NCBI GenBank assembly: GCA_900554415.1 | Contig: USGU01000001.1 | Span: 186,001-250,000, forward strand | Direction: 5' to 3' | Origin: an uncultured Lachnospiraceae bacterium | GTDB lineage: Bacteria > Bacillota > Clostridia > Lachnospirales > Lachnospiraceae | DNA length: 64,000 nucleotides | Part shown: one piece after another, positions 52,574 through 61,982 of the stretch | How the letters are laid out: each line of letters starts with the position of its first letter | How positions within the stretch are numbered: position 1 is the stretch's first letter | Notes under the pieces: model-generated | What the model was told of the DNA's origin: nothing | What the model saw: the letters and a program-made list of their open reading frames with translations, nothing else | Database searches by the model: none | Position numbers and translations under genes: made by a program

Positions 52574-53004
52574 CTGTTTGTTCCTCCTTCAATTTTACTT
52601 CGTTCAACCAGTTCATCTATCATTATCTCATCGATTGTGTGAATGATACTTTCATTTATCTTTTTCCATACATATTTCGTCACACACTGGTCTTTCATAC
52701 GGCATTCTTCGTCGTCATGGAGCGCTGCGCAGTCAACCAGTTCCATATCTCCCTCCAGGGCACGCAATACATCGCCTACAGACACTGTACTGACATCCCT
52801 TGCAGGCATATATCCTCCGCCAGCTCCACGAATACTCTTCACTAATCCAGCCTTCTTCATCTTAGCCATCAGTTGTTCCAAATACCGTTCTGACAAATGC
52901 TGCCGCTGGGCGATACTTCCAATTGAAACAGGTTCTTCACTCCCATATCTTGCTAAATCTATATATGCACGCAGTCCATATCTTCCTTTCGTCGATATTT
53001 TCAA
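52570..53004 (-). CDS. iscR: Rrf2-family Fe-S regulator IscR
   Basis: 144 residues with an N-terminal winged helix (MKISTKGRYGLRAYIDLAR, HLSERYLEQLMAKMKKAGLVKS). The three cluster cysteines are in DCAALHDDEECRMKDQC. It should sense Fe-S status and repress its own operon. The start codon is TTG, with GGAGG about 9 nt upstream (through GGAGGCGGTTGA), so start efficiency may be low. A promoter and a candidate operator lie just upstream. Confidence 0.93.
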   Translation of the reverse strand: MKISTKGRYGLRAYIDLARYGSEEPVSIGSIAQRQHLSERYLEQLMAKMKKAGLVKSIRGAGGGYMPARDVSTVSVGDVLRALEGDMELVDCAALHDDEECRMKDQCVTKYVWKKINESIIHTIDEIMIDELVERSKIEGGTNR

Positions 53005-53028
53005 TCAACCGCCTCCATTTCCTACTAA

Positions 53029-53050
53029 TATACTAGGATTTACGGGTATA
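53029..53050. promoter_or_regulatory. Candidate IscR operator
   Basis: Inverted repeat TATAC...GTATA over 22 bp, covering the predicted transcription start and abutting the -10 of the isc operon. Arms are short, so the assignment rests on position. Confidence 0.35.
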
Positions 53051-53078
53051 ATTTAACACATAACTGCTTCCATGTCAA
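53050..53078 (-). promoter_or_regulatory. Promoter of the isc operon
   Basis: Minus strand TTGACA (53073-53078), 17-nt spacer, TAAATT (53050-53055). The -35 lies in the end of the SpoIIM-like gene. Confidence 0.7.
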
Positions 53079-53626
53079 CGCATAGATGAAAAAATTTCCA
53101 ACATCCATTTTACTATAGCAGGATTCACATATGTTTCCATGATAATTCCCGCAAACATCATAAGTACAACTGTACCCATTTTCCATCCGTTCCATCTGAT
53201 GTTCTCTTTCTCCATAAAATAATTAATAATTATAACATAAGCAAAACCATAAAACAATATCTGCGGGAATAACGCTGCCACATAAAACAACATTCCAATG
53301 ATTCCCATCCTCATTACGGCGGCAACAGCCAGGATTCCTCCTGCAAAGCCTGTCCACAAAAGACATACTTCACCCGCAATCTTTCGAAACCGTGTCATAC
53401 CCGCAACTCCCAAAAGCGCCAGCGGCAAAGTTCTTTGTCTTATCAGATAAATAAAATACTGTTCAGACACAATCTGCTGATTCACATATTGTCCAAGGAA
53501 AAATTCATGAAAAATGCCTGTAGTTGTCACATACTTTGAGCCGACAAAATTAGCATATACAATTCCCAGCAAAAAACCCGCCATATATAAGAAAAGCAAA
53601 GAGTAATATTTATTTCTGTGAACCAC
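53075..53626 (-). CDS. SpoIIM-like membrane protein
   Basis: 183 residues with four to five membrane helices (about 8-28, 68-80, 88-108, 110-138, 150-170). The N-terminal pattern YYSLLFLYMAGFLLGIVYANF and the spacing resemble SpoIIM, a member of the sporulation engulfment complex with SpoIID and SpoIIP. SpoIID/P are not adjacent. The start codon is GTG with GGAGG 8 nt upstream. A structured leader precedes it. Family level is fairly safe; a sporulation role is inference. Confidence 0.65.
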   Translation of the reverse strand: MVHRNKYYSLLFLYMAGFLLGIVYANFVGSKYVTTTGIFHEFFLGQYVNQQIVSEQYFIYLIRQRTLPLALLGVAGMTRFRKIAGEVCLLWTGFAGGILAVAAVMRMGIIGMLFYVAALFPQILFYGFAYVIIINYFMEKENIRWNGWKMGTVVLMMFAGIIMETYVNPAIVKWMLEIFSSMR

Positions 53627-53683
53627 GTATCTTTCCTCCGTTCTACCGATATTCCATTATATGTCTGATTTTGCTTTTTATGA

Positions 53684-53773
53684 TATCTGAGAGTCCTTTC
53701 AGTAACCTGTTTCGTGCGTTCTCGGCAGTCGCCAAGGTCTTACGCATACACGGACATCGGCCCGTTTCAGATA
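53684..53773 (-). ncRNA. Structured RNA element, candidate leader or small RNA
   Basis: A 90-nt element of nested helices: TATCTGA/TCAGATA (closing, 7 bp), GTCC/GGAC, TGCGT/ACGCA and CTTGGC/GCCGAG with a GACT tetraloop. It lies in the 310-nt gap between rny and the SpoIIM-like gene, about 58 nt before the latter's GTG. I do not recognise a known riboswitch. The strand is chosen by the gene it precedes. Confidence 0.4.
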
Positions 53774-53851
53774 ACAATATATTTTACGGTTTTTGCACCA
53801 ATTTGACCCCAATCATATCATATGAGACAGTATATTGCAGGACAAAATAGA

Positions 53852-53910
53852 AAAATAAAAAAGGCACAAAATACTGGAATCCTTGTTTTTCCAATACTTT
53901 CGCACCTTTT
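53852..53910 (-). terminator. Terminator downstream of rny
   Basis: A long stem (53863-53879 with 53889-53906, some G-T pairs) flanked by A6 and T6 runs on each side, likely active on both strands. Confidence 0.8.
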
Positions 53911-53936
53911 TTGAATTTCTAAATTAATGGTTATCG

Positions 53937-55493
53937 CTATTTGGCATAATCAGTAACACGTGATTCACGAATTACATTTACCTTAATCTGTCCTGGATAT
54001 TCCAATTCGAATTCAATCTGTTTTGAAATATCTCTTGCCAGTAATACCATATCATCATCAGATATCTGTTCCGGAACTACCATTACGCGAATCTCTCTAC
54101 CCGCCTGAATTGCAAAAGACTTATCAACCCCTTTGAACTGGTTGGTTATTTCTTCTAACTGTTTTAATCTGTTTGTATATGTTTCCAATGTTTCTCTTCT
54201 TGCACCCGGTCTTGCAGCCGAAATGGTATCCGCTGCCTGTACAACACACGCAATCAGAGATTCTGGTTCCACATCCCCATGATGTGCCTCTACCGCATTA
54301 ATAATAATCGGAGATTCCTTGTACTTTCTGCACAAATCTGCACCAATCTGAATATGAGACCCTTCCACATCATGGTCAATTGATTTACCAATGTCATGTA
54401 AAAGTCCGGCACGTTTTGCAGTACGGACATCCAGTCCGATTTCCCCTGCTAACAATCCAGAAAGCTGTGCTACCTCGATAGAATGCTTCAGTGCATTCTG
54501 ACCATAGCTTGTTCTGAACTTCATACGTCCAAGAAGACGGATTAATTCCGGATGAATTGCATGCACGCCAACTTCCAGCGCTGCTGCTTCACCCTCTTCA
54601 CGAATCATTGTATCCACTTCTTTTTGTGCCTTTTCTACCATTTCTTCGATTCTTGCCGGATGGATACGTCCGTCAACAATCAGACGTTCCAGTGCAATTC
54701 TTGCCACTTCCCTGCGAATCGGGTCAAATCCTGATAATACTACCGCTTCCGGTGTATCATCAATTATCAGTTCCACTCCGGTCAGTGTTTCCAGAGTACG
54801 GATATTACGTCCTTCTCTACCGATAATTCTTCCTTTCATCTCATCACTTGGAAGCTGCACTACAGAAATTGTAGTTTCAGCCACATGATCCGCTGCACAT
54901 CTCTGAATTGCTGTCACGACGTATTCTTTTGCTTTCTTTTCCGCATCTTCCTTCGCCTGATTTTCCAATTCTTTAATCATCTTTGCAGTATCATGTTTTA
55001 CATCTTGTTCAACAGTTTTTAACAGATAATCCTTTGCTTGTTCGGAGGTTAATCCTGAGATTCGTTCTAGTTCCTGTACTCTTTGCTTGCTAAGTTCTTC
55101 TACTTTCGCTTCGCGCTGCCTCATCGCTTCTTCTTTTGCCGTGAATGATGCTTCACGACGTTCAATAGCATCCGAACGCTTATCTACGGCTTCCTCTTTG
55201 GAAAGGACTCGCTTCTCATAACGCTGTAATTCTGCTCTACGTTCTTTTGTTTCCTTTTCGAGCTCATTCTTTGTTTTGATAGATTCTTCCTTAATCTCCA
55301 AAAGGGACTCCTTCTTCTTCGCCTCGGCCGTTTTCAATGCATCATCTATTATTTCTCTTGCTTTGATATCAGCATTCCCAATCTTGGAATTTGCATCATT
55401 CTTTAACTTGGATACTGTTGCAAAATAAGTAATAGGCACTGCCACTATCATGGTGACAACTACTGCAGCAATAGCTATTCCTATTATCGGCAC
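53937..55493 (-). CDS. rny: Ribonuclease Y
   Basis: 518 residues. This membrane-anchored endonuclease initiates mRNA decay. N-terminal membrane helix (about 3-26), a long coiled coil (about 30-200), a KH domain with GRIIGREGRNIRTLE, and an HD domain with LLHDIGKSIDHD and EAHHGDVEP. GTG start with GGAGG 7 nt upstream. It follows recX and shares the recA-recX-rny direction. Confidence 0.97.
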   Translation of the reverse strand: MPIIGIAIAAVVVTMIVAVPITYFATVSKLKNDANSKIGNADIKAREIIDDALKTAEAKKKESLLEIKEESIKTKNELEKETKERRAELQRYEKRVLSKEEAVDKRSDAIERREASFTAKEEAMRQREAKVEELSKQRVQELERISGLTSEQAKDYLLKTVEQDVKHDTAKMIKELENQAKEDAEKKAKEYVVTAIQRCAADHVAETTISVVQLPSDEMKGRIIGREGRNIRTLETLTGVELIIDDTPEAVVLSGFDPIRREVARIALERLIVDGRIHPARIEEMVEKAQKEVDTMIREEGEAAALEVGVHAIHPELIRLLGRMKFRTSYGQNALKHSIEVAQLSGLLAGEIGLDVRTAKRAGLLHDIGKSIDHDVEGSHIQIGADLCRKYKESPIIINAVEAHHGDVEPESLIACVVQAADTISAARPGARRETLETYTNRLKQLEEITNQFKGVDKSFAIQAGREIRVMVVPEQISDDDMVLLARDISKQIEFELEYPGQIKVNVIRESRVTDYAK

Positions 55494-55566
55494 AGGAGCA
55501 CCTCCTTATTTAGTTTTCATTGCACAAAGTACAACAGTTAAATTTTATACTGTTTTGGTAAATATG

Positions 55567-56169
55567 TCAAGCTTTCGCCAGTGCCTTTCGAATTTCTTCG
55601 TAAGAAAATCCTTTTCTCATCAGATATCCATACATTTTCTGCTTCTGTTTTTCATCCATTTCAGAAGGTATCCATCGTTTTTTCTCCATAAGCCTCAGAA
55701 TTGTAGCTTCCTCTGTCTCTTCCTGATACATTTCTTCCAGTATAACATCTACCTGCTCTCCTTTGATGCCTTTCTGTCCCAGAAGCATACGAATTTCCCG
55801 TTTGCTCTTATTCGCCTTCTTACTGATAACAAAATTACGGACATACGCTTCATCATTGATATACCCAAAAGATTTCACATAAGAAATGGCAGCTTCCACC
55901 ACATCTTCTGGATACCCGTTCCGAGCCAGTTTCTCCCGAAGCTGATGTTCAGTTCTTGGCATGGCATTCAACAAATGCATGGCTCGCAGCTTCGCACGCT
56001 TTACAAGTACTTCACCTTTAATCCGAGCTATGGTTTCTTCTGTTATCTCATGTCCTTTTCTCACCTGATACTTAGACAATTCGCCTTTGTATAATACAAA
56101 GGCGAATGTTTCATCAATATAAATATTATATCTTGTCTTCGTCAGGGCTTCGATTTCTGTCACAATCAT
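55567..56169 (-). CDS. recX: Regulatory protein RecX
   Basis: 200 residues. It modulates RecA filaments. Three-helix RecX repeats: RAMHLLNAMPRTEHQLREKLARNGYPEDVVEAAI and YINDEAYVRNFV are typical. It lies 25 nt after recA, the common order. Confidence 0.92.
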   Translation of the reverse strand: MIVTEIEALTKTRYNIYIDETFAFVLYKGELSKYQVRKGHEITEETIARIKGEVLVKRAKLRAMHLLNAMPRTEHQLREKLARNGYPEDVVEAAISYVKSFGYINDEAYVRNFVISKKANKSKREIRMLLGQKGIKGEQVDVILEEMYQEETEEATILRLMEKKRWIPSEMDEKQKQKMYGYLMRKGFSYEEIRKALAKA

Positions 56170-56194
56170 CTATCTGTCACCTGTGCACCTGAAT

Positions 56195-57235
56195 TTATTT
56201 TTCTTTGTTCTCATTATCCTCTGCTGCTTCTTCGCCAAGTCCGTAATGTTCACGAACCTTTTCTGCGATTTCTGCCATAATCTCCGGGTGTTCTGTCAGA
56301 TAAGTCTTGGCATTCTCTCTACCCTGACCAATCTTTTCTCCATTATATGCATACCATGCACCACTCTTGCTTACCACGTTCACATTGGCAGCCAAATCCA
56401 GAATATCTCCCTCTTTGGAAATACCTTTACCAAACATAATATCAAACTCAGCTTCTTTAAACGGAGGGGCAATCTTATTTTTCACAATCTTGACACGGAC
56501 ACGGTTACCAACCATCTCACCGCCCTGCTTTAATGTCTCAATCCTTCTGACATCCATACGCACAGAAGCATAGAACTTCAGTGCACGTCCACCTGTTGTT
56601 GTCTCCGGATTACCGAACATGACGCCCACTTTCTCACGTAACTGGTTAATAAAGATAACAACACAGTTCGACTTACTGATTACCGGTGTCAGCTTTCTGA
56701 GAGCCTGAGACATCAATCTTGCCTGAAGACCTACATGGGAATCTCCCATATCTCCTTCTATTTCCTGCTTCGGAACAAGTGCAGCTACGGAATCCACTAC
56801 AATAATGTCAATTGCACCGGAACGAACCATAGTTTCAGTAATTTCCAGTGCCTGGTCTCCACTGTCTGGCTGGGAAATATATAGTTCATCAATATCCACA
56901 CCGATATTCTTCGCATATACCGGGTCTAATGCATGCTCTGCATCAATAAATCCTGCAATTCCGCCACGCTTCTGCACTTCGGCTATCATATGCAGGGCAA
57001 CGGTTGTCTTACCACTGGATTCCGGTCCATAGATTTCCACAATTCTTCCCTTCGGTACTCCACCCATTCCCAACGCTAAATCCAGACTTAATGAACCGGT
57101 CGGTACTGTCTCAACCTGAACCTGTGCTGCCGGATCTCCAAGCTTCATTACCGCACCTTTTCCAAAATCTTTCTCCAGCTTTGCAATTGCTGCCTCCAAC
57201 GCTTTCTTTTTATTCTCATCTGTCATATTTGCCAT
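56195..57235 (-). CDS. recA: Recombinase RecA
   Basis: About 346 residues. Walker A GPESSGKTTVALH, the INQLREKVGVMFGNPETTTGG L2 region and the acidic C-terminal tail are present. The frame extends 5 codons upstream, but GAGGAG overlaps that ATG and is 7 nt from the ATG at 57235 (MANMTDENKK). It has its own SOS-type promoter. Confidence 0.98.
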   Translation of the reverse strand: MANMTDENKKKALEAAIAKLEKDFGKGAVMKLGDPAAQVQVETVPTGSLSLDLALGMGGVPKGRIVEIYGPESSGKTTVALHMIAEVQKRGGIAGFIDAEHALDPVYAKNIGVDIDELYISQPDSGDQALEITETMVRSGAIDIIVVDSVAALVPKQEIEGDMGDSHVGLQARLMSQALRKLTPVISKSNCVVIFINQLREKVGVMFGNPETTTGGRALKFYASVRMDVRRIETLKQGGEMVGNRVRVKIVKNKIAPPFKEAEFDIMFGKGISKEGDILDLAANVNVVSKSGAWYAYNGEKIGQGRENAKTYLTEHPEIMAEIAEKVREHYGLGEEAAEDNENKEK

Positions 57236-57255
57236 ATATTTTCTCCTCATATATC

Positions 57256-57269
57256 CGAACGAATGTTTG
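57256..57269. promoter_or_regulatory. LexA box downstream of the recA transcription start
   Basis: CGAACGAATGTTTG matches the Gram-positive LexA pattern CGAAC-N4-GTTYG. It lies just downstream of the -10. Confidence 0.7.
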
Positions 57270-57277
57270 TTTTCTAC

Positions 57278-57306
57278 ATATTAGTACATACGTTCTGTTT
57301 TGTCAA
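57278..57306 (-). promoter_or_regulatory. recA promoter with a second LexA-like site in the spacer
   Basis: Minus strand TTGACA (57301-57306), 17-nt spacer, TAATAT (57278-57283). The spacer holds GAACGTATGTAC (57284-57295), one mismatch from GAAC-N4-GTTC. Confidence 0.75.
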
Positions 57307-57352
57307 GTTCTTTTCTTCTTTTTGTTATCTGATTTTCTTTTCAGAAGCAAAC

Positions 57353-58177
57353 CTATAATGCAAATATCTCCGCCAATGCCTGTGCCACCCCATCTTCATG
57401 GTGAGTTTCTGTAATCCAGTCTGCCGCATCCTTACAATCAGGCACTGCATTTTCCACTGCAATTCCAAGTCCTGCCGCCCGGAGCAGTTCGCAGTCATTT
57501 TCTCCATCGCCAAATGCTACCACCGACTCCATAGGTATCCCAAGCCGCCTCATAAGTCTGGTAACAGCCTGATGTTTGCCGGATTCCATGTTGGAAATTT
57601 CTATCAGATGACTGGCACTGCTGGTAATATATACATTATCAAAAGCTTCCTGAATCCGCTTACGGATATATGTTTTATCTTCCTCTCTTACTACCACATC
57701 GATTCCGTCCAGATTCTTTCTATGTACAACCAGAAATGCTTCCATATCTTCAACCGGTTCTCTTGTCCGTTCCACATAACCGGCAATCATCTCATTTCCT
57801 GCAAAAGCAGAAGGATTTTCCCAATATGCTCTGCTTGCATAGGCTTTTCCGTCAATAAAGCACTCATATGCAACAGGGCTGGAACGCAGTGCAGCACATA
57901 TCTTCTGTGCTGCTTCTTCCGGCAGCTTTGAGCACCACAAAGGCTGTTTTTCCAGAAGGTCGTATATCATCGCCCCATTGGATGTAATAATATAGCGCAA
58001 GCTTTTTATCTCCAGTACATCCTCAGGATAAGAGCACAGAGGACGTCCACTCGCAGGGACAAACAGAACTCCTTTTTGTTGCAACTTCTTCAACACACTC
58101 TTCGTCTTTTCTGATAAAGCATCTCCATGCTGCAGAAGGGTCAAATCCAAATCCGATACCACACATTTATACTCCAT
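57353..58177 (-). CDS. HAD-superfamily (Cof-type) phosphatase
   Basis: About 274 residues. Motif I DLDLTLLQ (nucleophile Asp, though DLDLT rather than the usual DLDGT), motif II PASGR, and motif IV AFGDGENDCELL. A class IIB cap lies between about 85 and 190. These enzymes dephosphorylate sugar phosphates or cofactors such as FMN or PLP; the substrate is unknown. A GTG at 58189 is possible, but the ATG at 58177 is nearer to motif I as usual. It is last in topB-LbH-HAD. Confidence 0.82.
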   Translation of the reverse strand: MEYKCVVSDLDLTLLQHGDALSEKTKSVLKKLQQKGVLFVPASGRPLCSYPEDVLEIKSLRYIITSNGAMIYDLLEKQPLWCSKLPEEAAQKICAALRSSPVAYECFIDGKAYASRAYWENPSAFAGNEMIAGYVERTREPVEDMEAFLVVHRKNLDGIDVVVREEDKTYIRKRIQEAFDNVYITSSASHLIEISNMESGKHQAVTRLMRRLGIPMESVVAFGDGENDCELLRAAGLGIAVENAVPDCKDAADWITETHHEDGVAQALAEIFAL

Positions 58178-58206
58178 TGCACTACCCACTTTGCTTCTAT
58201 TTATTT

Positions 58207-58872
58207 CTATCTTTTTTCTACAACTTCGCCTCGTTTTTTGTAAATACTGTTTGCAGGCACATATCCGCGGACCATAGACAGTGGATAAATATTCGTGTTC
58301 TTTCCTACCACACTTCCTGGATTCAGCACCGTTCCACAGCCTACTTCCACATTGTCGCCAAGCATGGCACCGAACTTTTTCATTCCTGTTTCAATATTTT
58401 CTTCTGGTGTTTTTACAACAACCAGCTTTTTATCTGATTTTACATTCGATGTAATAGAACCTGCGCCCATGTGAGCCTTGAATCCCAAAATCGAATCTCC
58501 CACATAATTGTAATGAGGAACCTGCACTTTATTAAACAGAATAACGTTTTTTAACTCTGTAGAATTTCCTACTACTGCCCCTTCTCCTACAATGGCATTT
58601 GCACGGATAAATGCACAATGTCTTACTTCTGCTTCCTTCCCAATGATTGCCGGTCCCCCGATAAATGCAGTTGGAGCCACCTTCGCACTTTTTGCAATCC
58701 ATACATTATCTCCACGCTTTTCATATTCCTCTTCCGATAATGTGGCACCTAATTCCATAATAAAATTACTGATTTTCGGCAGTACTTCCCACGGATACTC
58801 TACGCCTTCGAAAATGTCTTTTGCTATGGTTTCATCCAACGTATACATTTCTTTTACTGTCATTTCTTTCAT
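58207..58872 (-). CDS. Left-handed beta-helix (hexapeptide repeat) acyltransferase/nucleotidyltransferase-like protein
   Basis: 221 residues. A helical N-terminus (about 1-50) is followed by hexapeptide repeats (VWIAKSAKVAPTAFIGGPAIIGKEAEVRHCAFIR and following), as in the C-terminal domain of GlmU. No N-terminal pyrophosphorylase domain is present, so despite common naming as a UDP-GlcNAc pyrophosphorylase it probably is not one. Likely an acetyltransferase or a sugar-nucleotide-linked protein. It starts 6 nt after topB. Confidence 0.75.
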   Translation of the reverse strand: MKEMTVKEMYTLDETIAKDIFEGVEYPWEVLPKISNFIMELGATLSEEEYEKRGDNVWIAKSAKVAPTAFIGGPAIIGKEAEVRHCAFIRANAIVGEGAVVGNSTELKNVILFNKVQVPHYNYVGDSILGFKAHMGAGSITSNVKSDKKLVVVKTPEENIETGMKKFGAMLGDNVEVGCGTVLNPGSVVGKNTNIYPLSMVRGYVPANSIYKKRGEVVEKR

Positions 58873-58878
58873 GCTTGT

Positions 58879-60963
58879 TTACTCCTTTTCACTCTTTTTA
58901 CTCTTTGCTGTACTTTTTTTATTACTCTTATAGCTACTATTCTTATTTTGATTATTCTTATAATACGAAGCTGCTTTATCATAATATGCCTTCAAATGGT
59001 ACTGATTCTGTACCCCCAGCACACCATTGGTTCTGCTGATGATAAAATTCCGCAATTTTATCATATATTCTTCGGAAGTAATTTCTCCGTCAGCAACATA
59101 GGTCAGACCTTTTTCCCAGCTTGCAGTAAGTTCCGGGTTCAGGAGGGAACGAATGGAACTGGCAACCACATCGTACACCATTTCCCCGAGTAAGGTCGGT
59201 GTAATGACCTGGGTTTTCTTATTCAGAGACAAATACTTGATATTAAACAATTTTTTTAAAATTTCCGCACGGGTCGCACTGGTTCCGATTCCGCTTCCCT
59301 TTATCTGGGCACGAAGTTCTTCATCCTCGATTAACTGCCCTGCATTTTCCATGGCAAGAATCATAGAACCAGAGTTATAACGCTTCGGTGGTGCGGTTTC
59401 TCCTTCCTTAATATCAAGTCCCGATACCGCCAGAATATCACCTTTTTTCATTTTCTGAATATATTCAAACAGATGAATATCCAAATCTTTTCCTTCGCTG
59501 TTTTCCGCATTATCATCGCTGTCATTCTCATTCGATTTTTTATTTTTCGGAACTCCGACTACTTTTAAATACCCTTCTTTTGCAAGCACACGGAAATTAG
59601 AGAAAAACTGTTCTTCCTTTATCTGCGTCACGATGGCAACCTTCTGATATTCCGCTGCCGGATAGAAAATGCTCAAAAAACGTCGTACAATCAGTTCATA
59701 TACCTGCTGAGAAGTATGGGATACAGATGACAGTGCAGATATTCCCTGTCCCGTTGGGATAATTGCATAATGGTCCGTAATCTGCTTATCATTGACATAT
59801 CTGGTCTTTGCCAGATTCTTATAGCTTTCCAACTGTAAAATATCCTTCAGATACGGCTCCGCAAGCTTATATTTATACAGACCGTTCAGATTCTTGGTAA
59901 TTTCCTTTGCCACAGCCGTAGATAAAACACGGGCATCCGTTCTTGGATAGGTCACCAGCTTTTTCTCGTACAGTTCCTGCACAATCCGCAAGGTTTCATC
60001 CGGGCTGATTTTAAACCGCTTGGAACATTCGTTCTGAAGTTCTGCCAGGTTAAATAAAAGCGGTGGATTTTTCTTTTCTTTCTTCTTTTCGATTGAAAGA
60101 ATCCGGCACTGAAGTGGTTCATTTTCACTTCGAAGCCAGGCAATTAATTCTTCTGCGTCCCGTCGCTCTTTAAATCCATTTTCCTTATAAAGCTTCAGAG
60201 ATTCAAAATACCGGCTTCCCTTTACCGCCCGCCATTCTCCTTCGAAAGTGCCGCCTTCCGTGGTAACCGTCTCGATAACTCTGTAAAATGGTGTTTTAAC
60301 AAATTCCCGGATTTCCCGTTCTCTGCGTACCACCATACCAAGTACACAAGTCATTACTCTGCCCACGGAAATCACGGTATATTTATTTCCAAGATACCTG
60401 GAAATACTGTCTCCATACTTCAATGTCAGAAGTCTGGAAAAATTAATTCCCATCAGATAATCCTCTTTCGCCCTCAAATAAGCTGATTCTGACAGATTAT
60501 CATAAGCAGACAAATCCTTTGCCTCCCGGATTCCTCGTAAAATTTCCTCTTCGGTCTGGGAGTCAATCCAGACTCTCCGGCGTTCTTTGCCCTTTACCCC
60601 TGCCATCTGCTCTACCAGACGGTATATATATTCTCCTTCACGTCCCGAGTCGGTACATACATAAATGCACGAAATATCCTCTCTGGTCAGAAGCATCTTT
60701 ACCGTGTCAAACTGCTTTTTTACAGAAGGAATTACCTCATATTTAAATTCATCTGGTATGAATGGTAAAGTCTGGAGACTCCATTTCTTATACTTTTCAT
60801 CGTACACTTCCGGGTAACTCATAGTAACCAGATGTCCGACACACCAGGTAACAACCGCGTCATCTCCCTCTAAATATCCGTCTTTCCTCTTCATGTTCAA
60901 GTGTAATGCCTTGGCAAATTCCTGCGCTACACTGGGTTTTTCCGCAATAAATATATTTTTCAT
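58879..60963 (-). CDS. topB: DNA topoisomerase III
   Basis: 694-residue type IA topoisomerase. Toprim at the N-terminus (IFIAEKPSVAQEFAKAL, VCTDSGREGEYIYR), catalytic Tyr in LVTYPRTDARVLS, and GIGTSATRAEILKKL near the end. The C-terminal tail is rich in Asn, Lys and Ser. No zinc-finger domains are seen, so it is TopB and not TopA. Many copies are on mobile elements, but this one sits in a core-like neighbourhood. Confidence 0.93.
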   Translation of the reverse strand: MKNIFIAEKPSVAQEFAKALHLNMKRKDGYLEGDDAVVTWCVGHLVTMSYPEVYDEKYKKWSLQTLPFIPDEFKYEVIPSVKKQFDTVKMLLTREDISCIYVCTDSGREGEYIYRLVEQMAGVKGKERRRVWIDSQTEEEILRGIREAKDLSAYDNLSESAYLRAKEDYLMGINFSRLLTLKYGDSISRYLGNKYTVISVGRVMTCVLGMVVRREREIREFVKTPFYRVIETVTTEGGTFEGEWRAVKGSRYFESLKLYKENGFKERRDAEELIAWLRSENEPLQCRILSIEKKKEKKNPPLLFNLAELQNECSKRFKISPDETLRIVQELYEKKLVTYPRTDARVLSTAVAKEITKNLNGLYKYKLAEPYLKDILQLESYKNLAKTRYVNDKQITDHYAIIPTGQGISALSSVSHTSQQVYELIVRRFLSIFYPAAEYQKVAIVTQIKEEQFFSNFRVLAKEGYLKVVGVPKNKKSNENDSDDNAENSEGKDLDIHLFEYIQKMKKGDILAVSGLDIKEGETAPPKRYNSGSMILAMENAGQLIEDEELRAQIKGSGIGTSATRAEILKKLFNIKYLSLNKKTQVITPTLLGEMVYDVVASSIRSLLNPELTASWEKGLTYVADGEITSEEYMIKLRNFIISRTNGVLGVQNQYHLKAYYDKAASYYKNNQNKNSSYKSNKKSTAKSKKSEKE

Positions 60964-61031
60964 AAATATTCTTAGTTACAGCCTCTGACTGTCCTTTTAT
61001 CTTTCTCTAGTTTTCATTCAAATTCCAACGT

Positions 61032-61082
61032 CAAAAGGTGGCCGGTTACAGCGAACACAGATACAACTGTAACTGACCACCC
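61032..61082 (-). terminator. Terminator downstream of the HgdC-type gene
   Basis: A 15-bp stem with two mismatches (61037-61051 with 61067-61081), then TTTT on the minus strand. Confidence 0.75.
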
Positions 61083-61169
61083 TTGCCTCACAGTATAACA
61101 CATTCTGTCTCATTCTGCCATACTGACAACCATCAGGTACTCTTCTTTCTTTTACATGATAATCGCTTT

Positions 61170-61922
61170 CTATTGTTCCGCACCCATCAGTGCAGCACCA
61201 ATCGCTCCTGCATATCTTGCAAGCGGATCACTCTTAACCGGTGCTTTCAGCGCATTTTCCAGTCTCTCAATTACATACTGGTCTTCACACAATCCACCTG
61301 TCAGGAAATATTTATCACTTGGCACCTGCGCAATTAACTGCACAACTTTCATAATTACTGATTCGATGACTCCGAATGCAATATCTTCTCTTGGGGTACC
61401 ACGTCCAATCAGACTGATAACCTCTGACTCTGCAAATACTGTACACATAGAACTGATGGTAATATGTTCTCCTTTTCTCGCCAAATCAGACAGTTCATTC
61501 TGAGTCAGTCCCAGACGGTTTGTCATAACCTCAATAAATTTTCCTGTTCCTGCTGAACATTTATCGTTCATAAGGAACTTCATTACACGACCATTCTTTA
61601 AAGAAATTCCTTTTGTATCCTGTCCTCCGATGTCAATGACGGTTCCATCATCATGGAATAAATAATATGCGCCCTTTCCATGACAGGTAATCTCTGTCAC
61701 CACGCGGTCAGCATAAGGCACAGAAATACGTCCGTATCCAGTTGCTACATAAGTTGCATTTTCTTTATTAATTCCTTCTGCTTCCAGCTTTTCATAAATA
61801 TCATCTGCGGTCTTTCTGCTGCTGAATCCTGTATTGAGCAGAAGATGTTTTACCACTTTTCCATCTTCCATTACCACTACCTTTGCTGCACTTGACCCTA
61901 TATCAATTCCCACAAAATACAT
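61170..61922 (-). CDS. 2-hydroxyacyl-CoA dehydratase activator (HgdC-type)
   Basis: 250 residues. ASKHA ATPase starting MYFVGIDIGSSAAKVVV, with DIGGQDTKG. The two cysteines that bridge the dimer 4Fe-4S cluster are Cys122 (DKCSAGTGKF) and Cys160 (SSMCTVFAESEV). It hydrolyses ATP to inject a low-potential electron into a dehydratase. No dehydratase subunits are next to it, so its partner is encoded elsewhere. It is alone in its transcript. Confidence 0.92.
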   Translation of the reverse strand: MYFVGIDIGSSAAKVVVMEDGKVVKHLLLNTGFSSRKTADDIYEKLEAEGINKENATYVATGYGRISVPYADRVVTEITCHGKGAYYLFHDDGTVIDIGGQDTKGISLKNGRVMKFLMNDKCSAGTGKFIEVMTNRLGLTQNELSDLARKGEHITISSMCTVFAESEVISLIGRGTPREDIAFGVIESVIMKVVQLIAQVPSDKYFLTGGLCEDQYVIERLENALKAPVKSDPLARYAGAIGAALMGAEQ

Positions 61923-61982
61923 GTCTTCCTCCTGCTCCGTCCTTATTCAAAGTCCGTTTTTGTCTCTTTCTTCACTATTTCT

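Noticed and set aside
58207..58872. UDP-GlcNAc pyrophosphorylase (GlmU) function
   Set aside because: Only the beta-helix part is present; the nucleotidyltransferase domain is missing.
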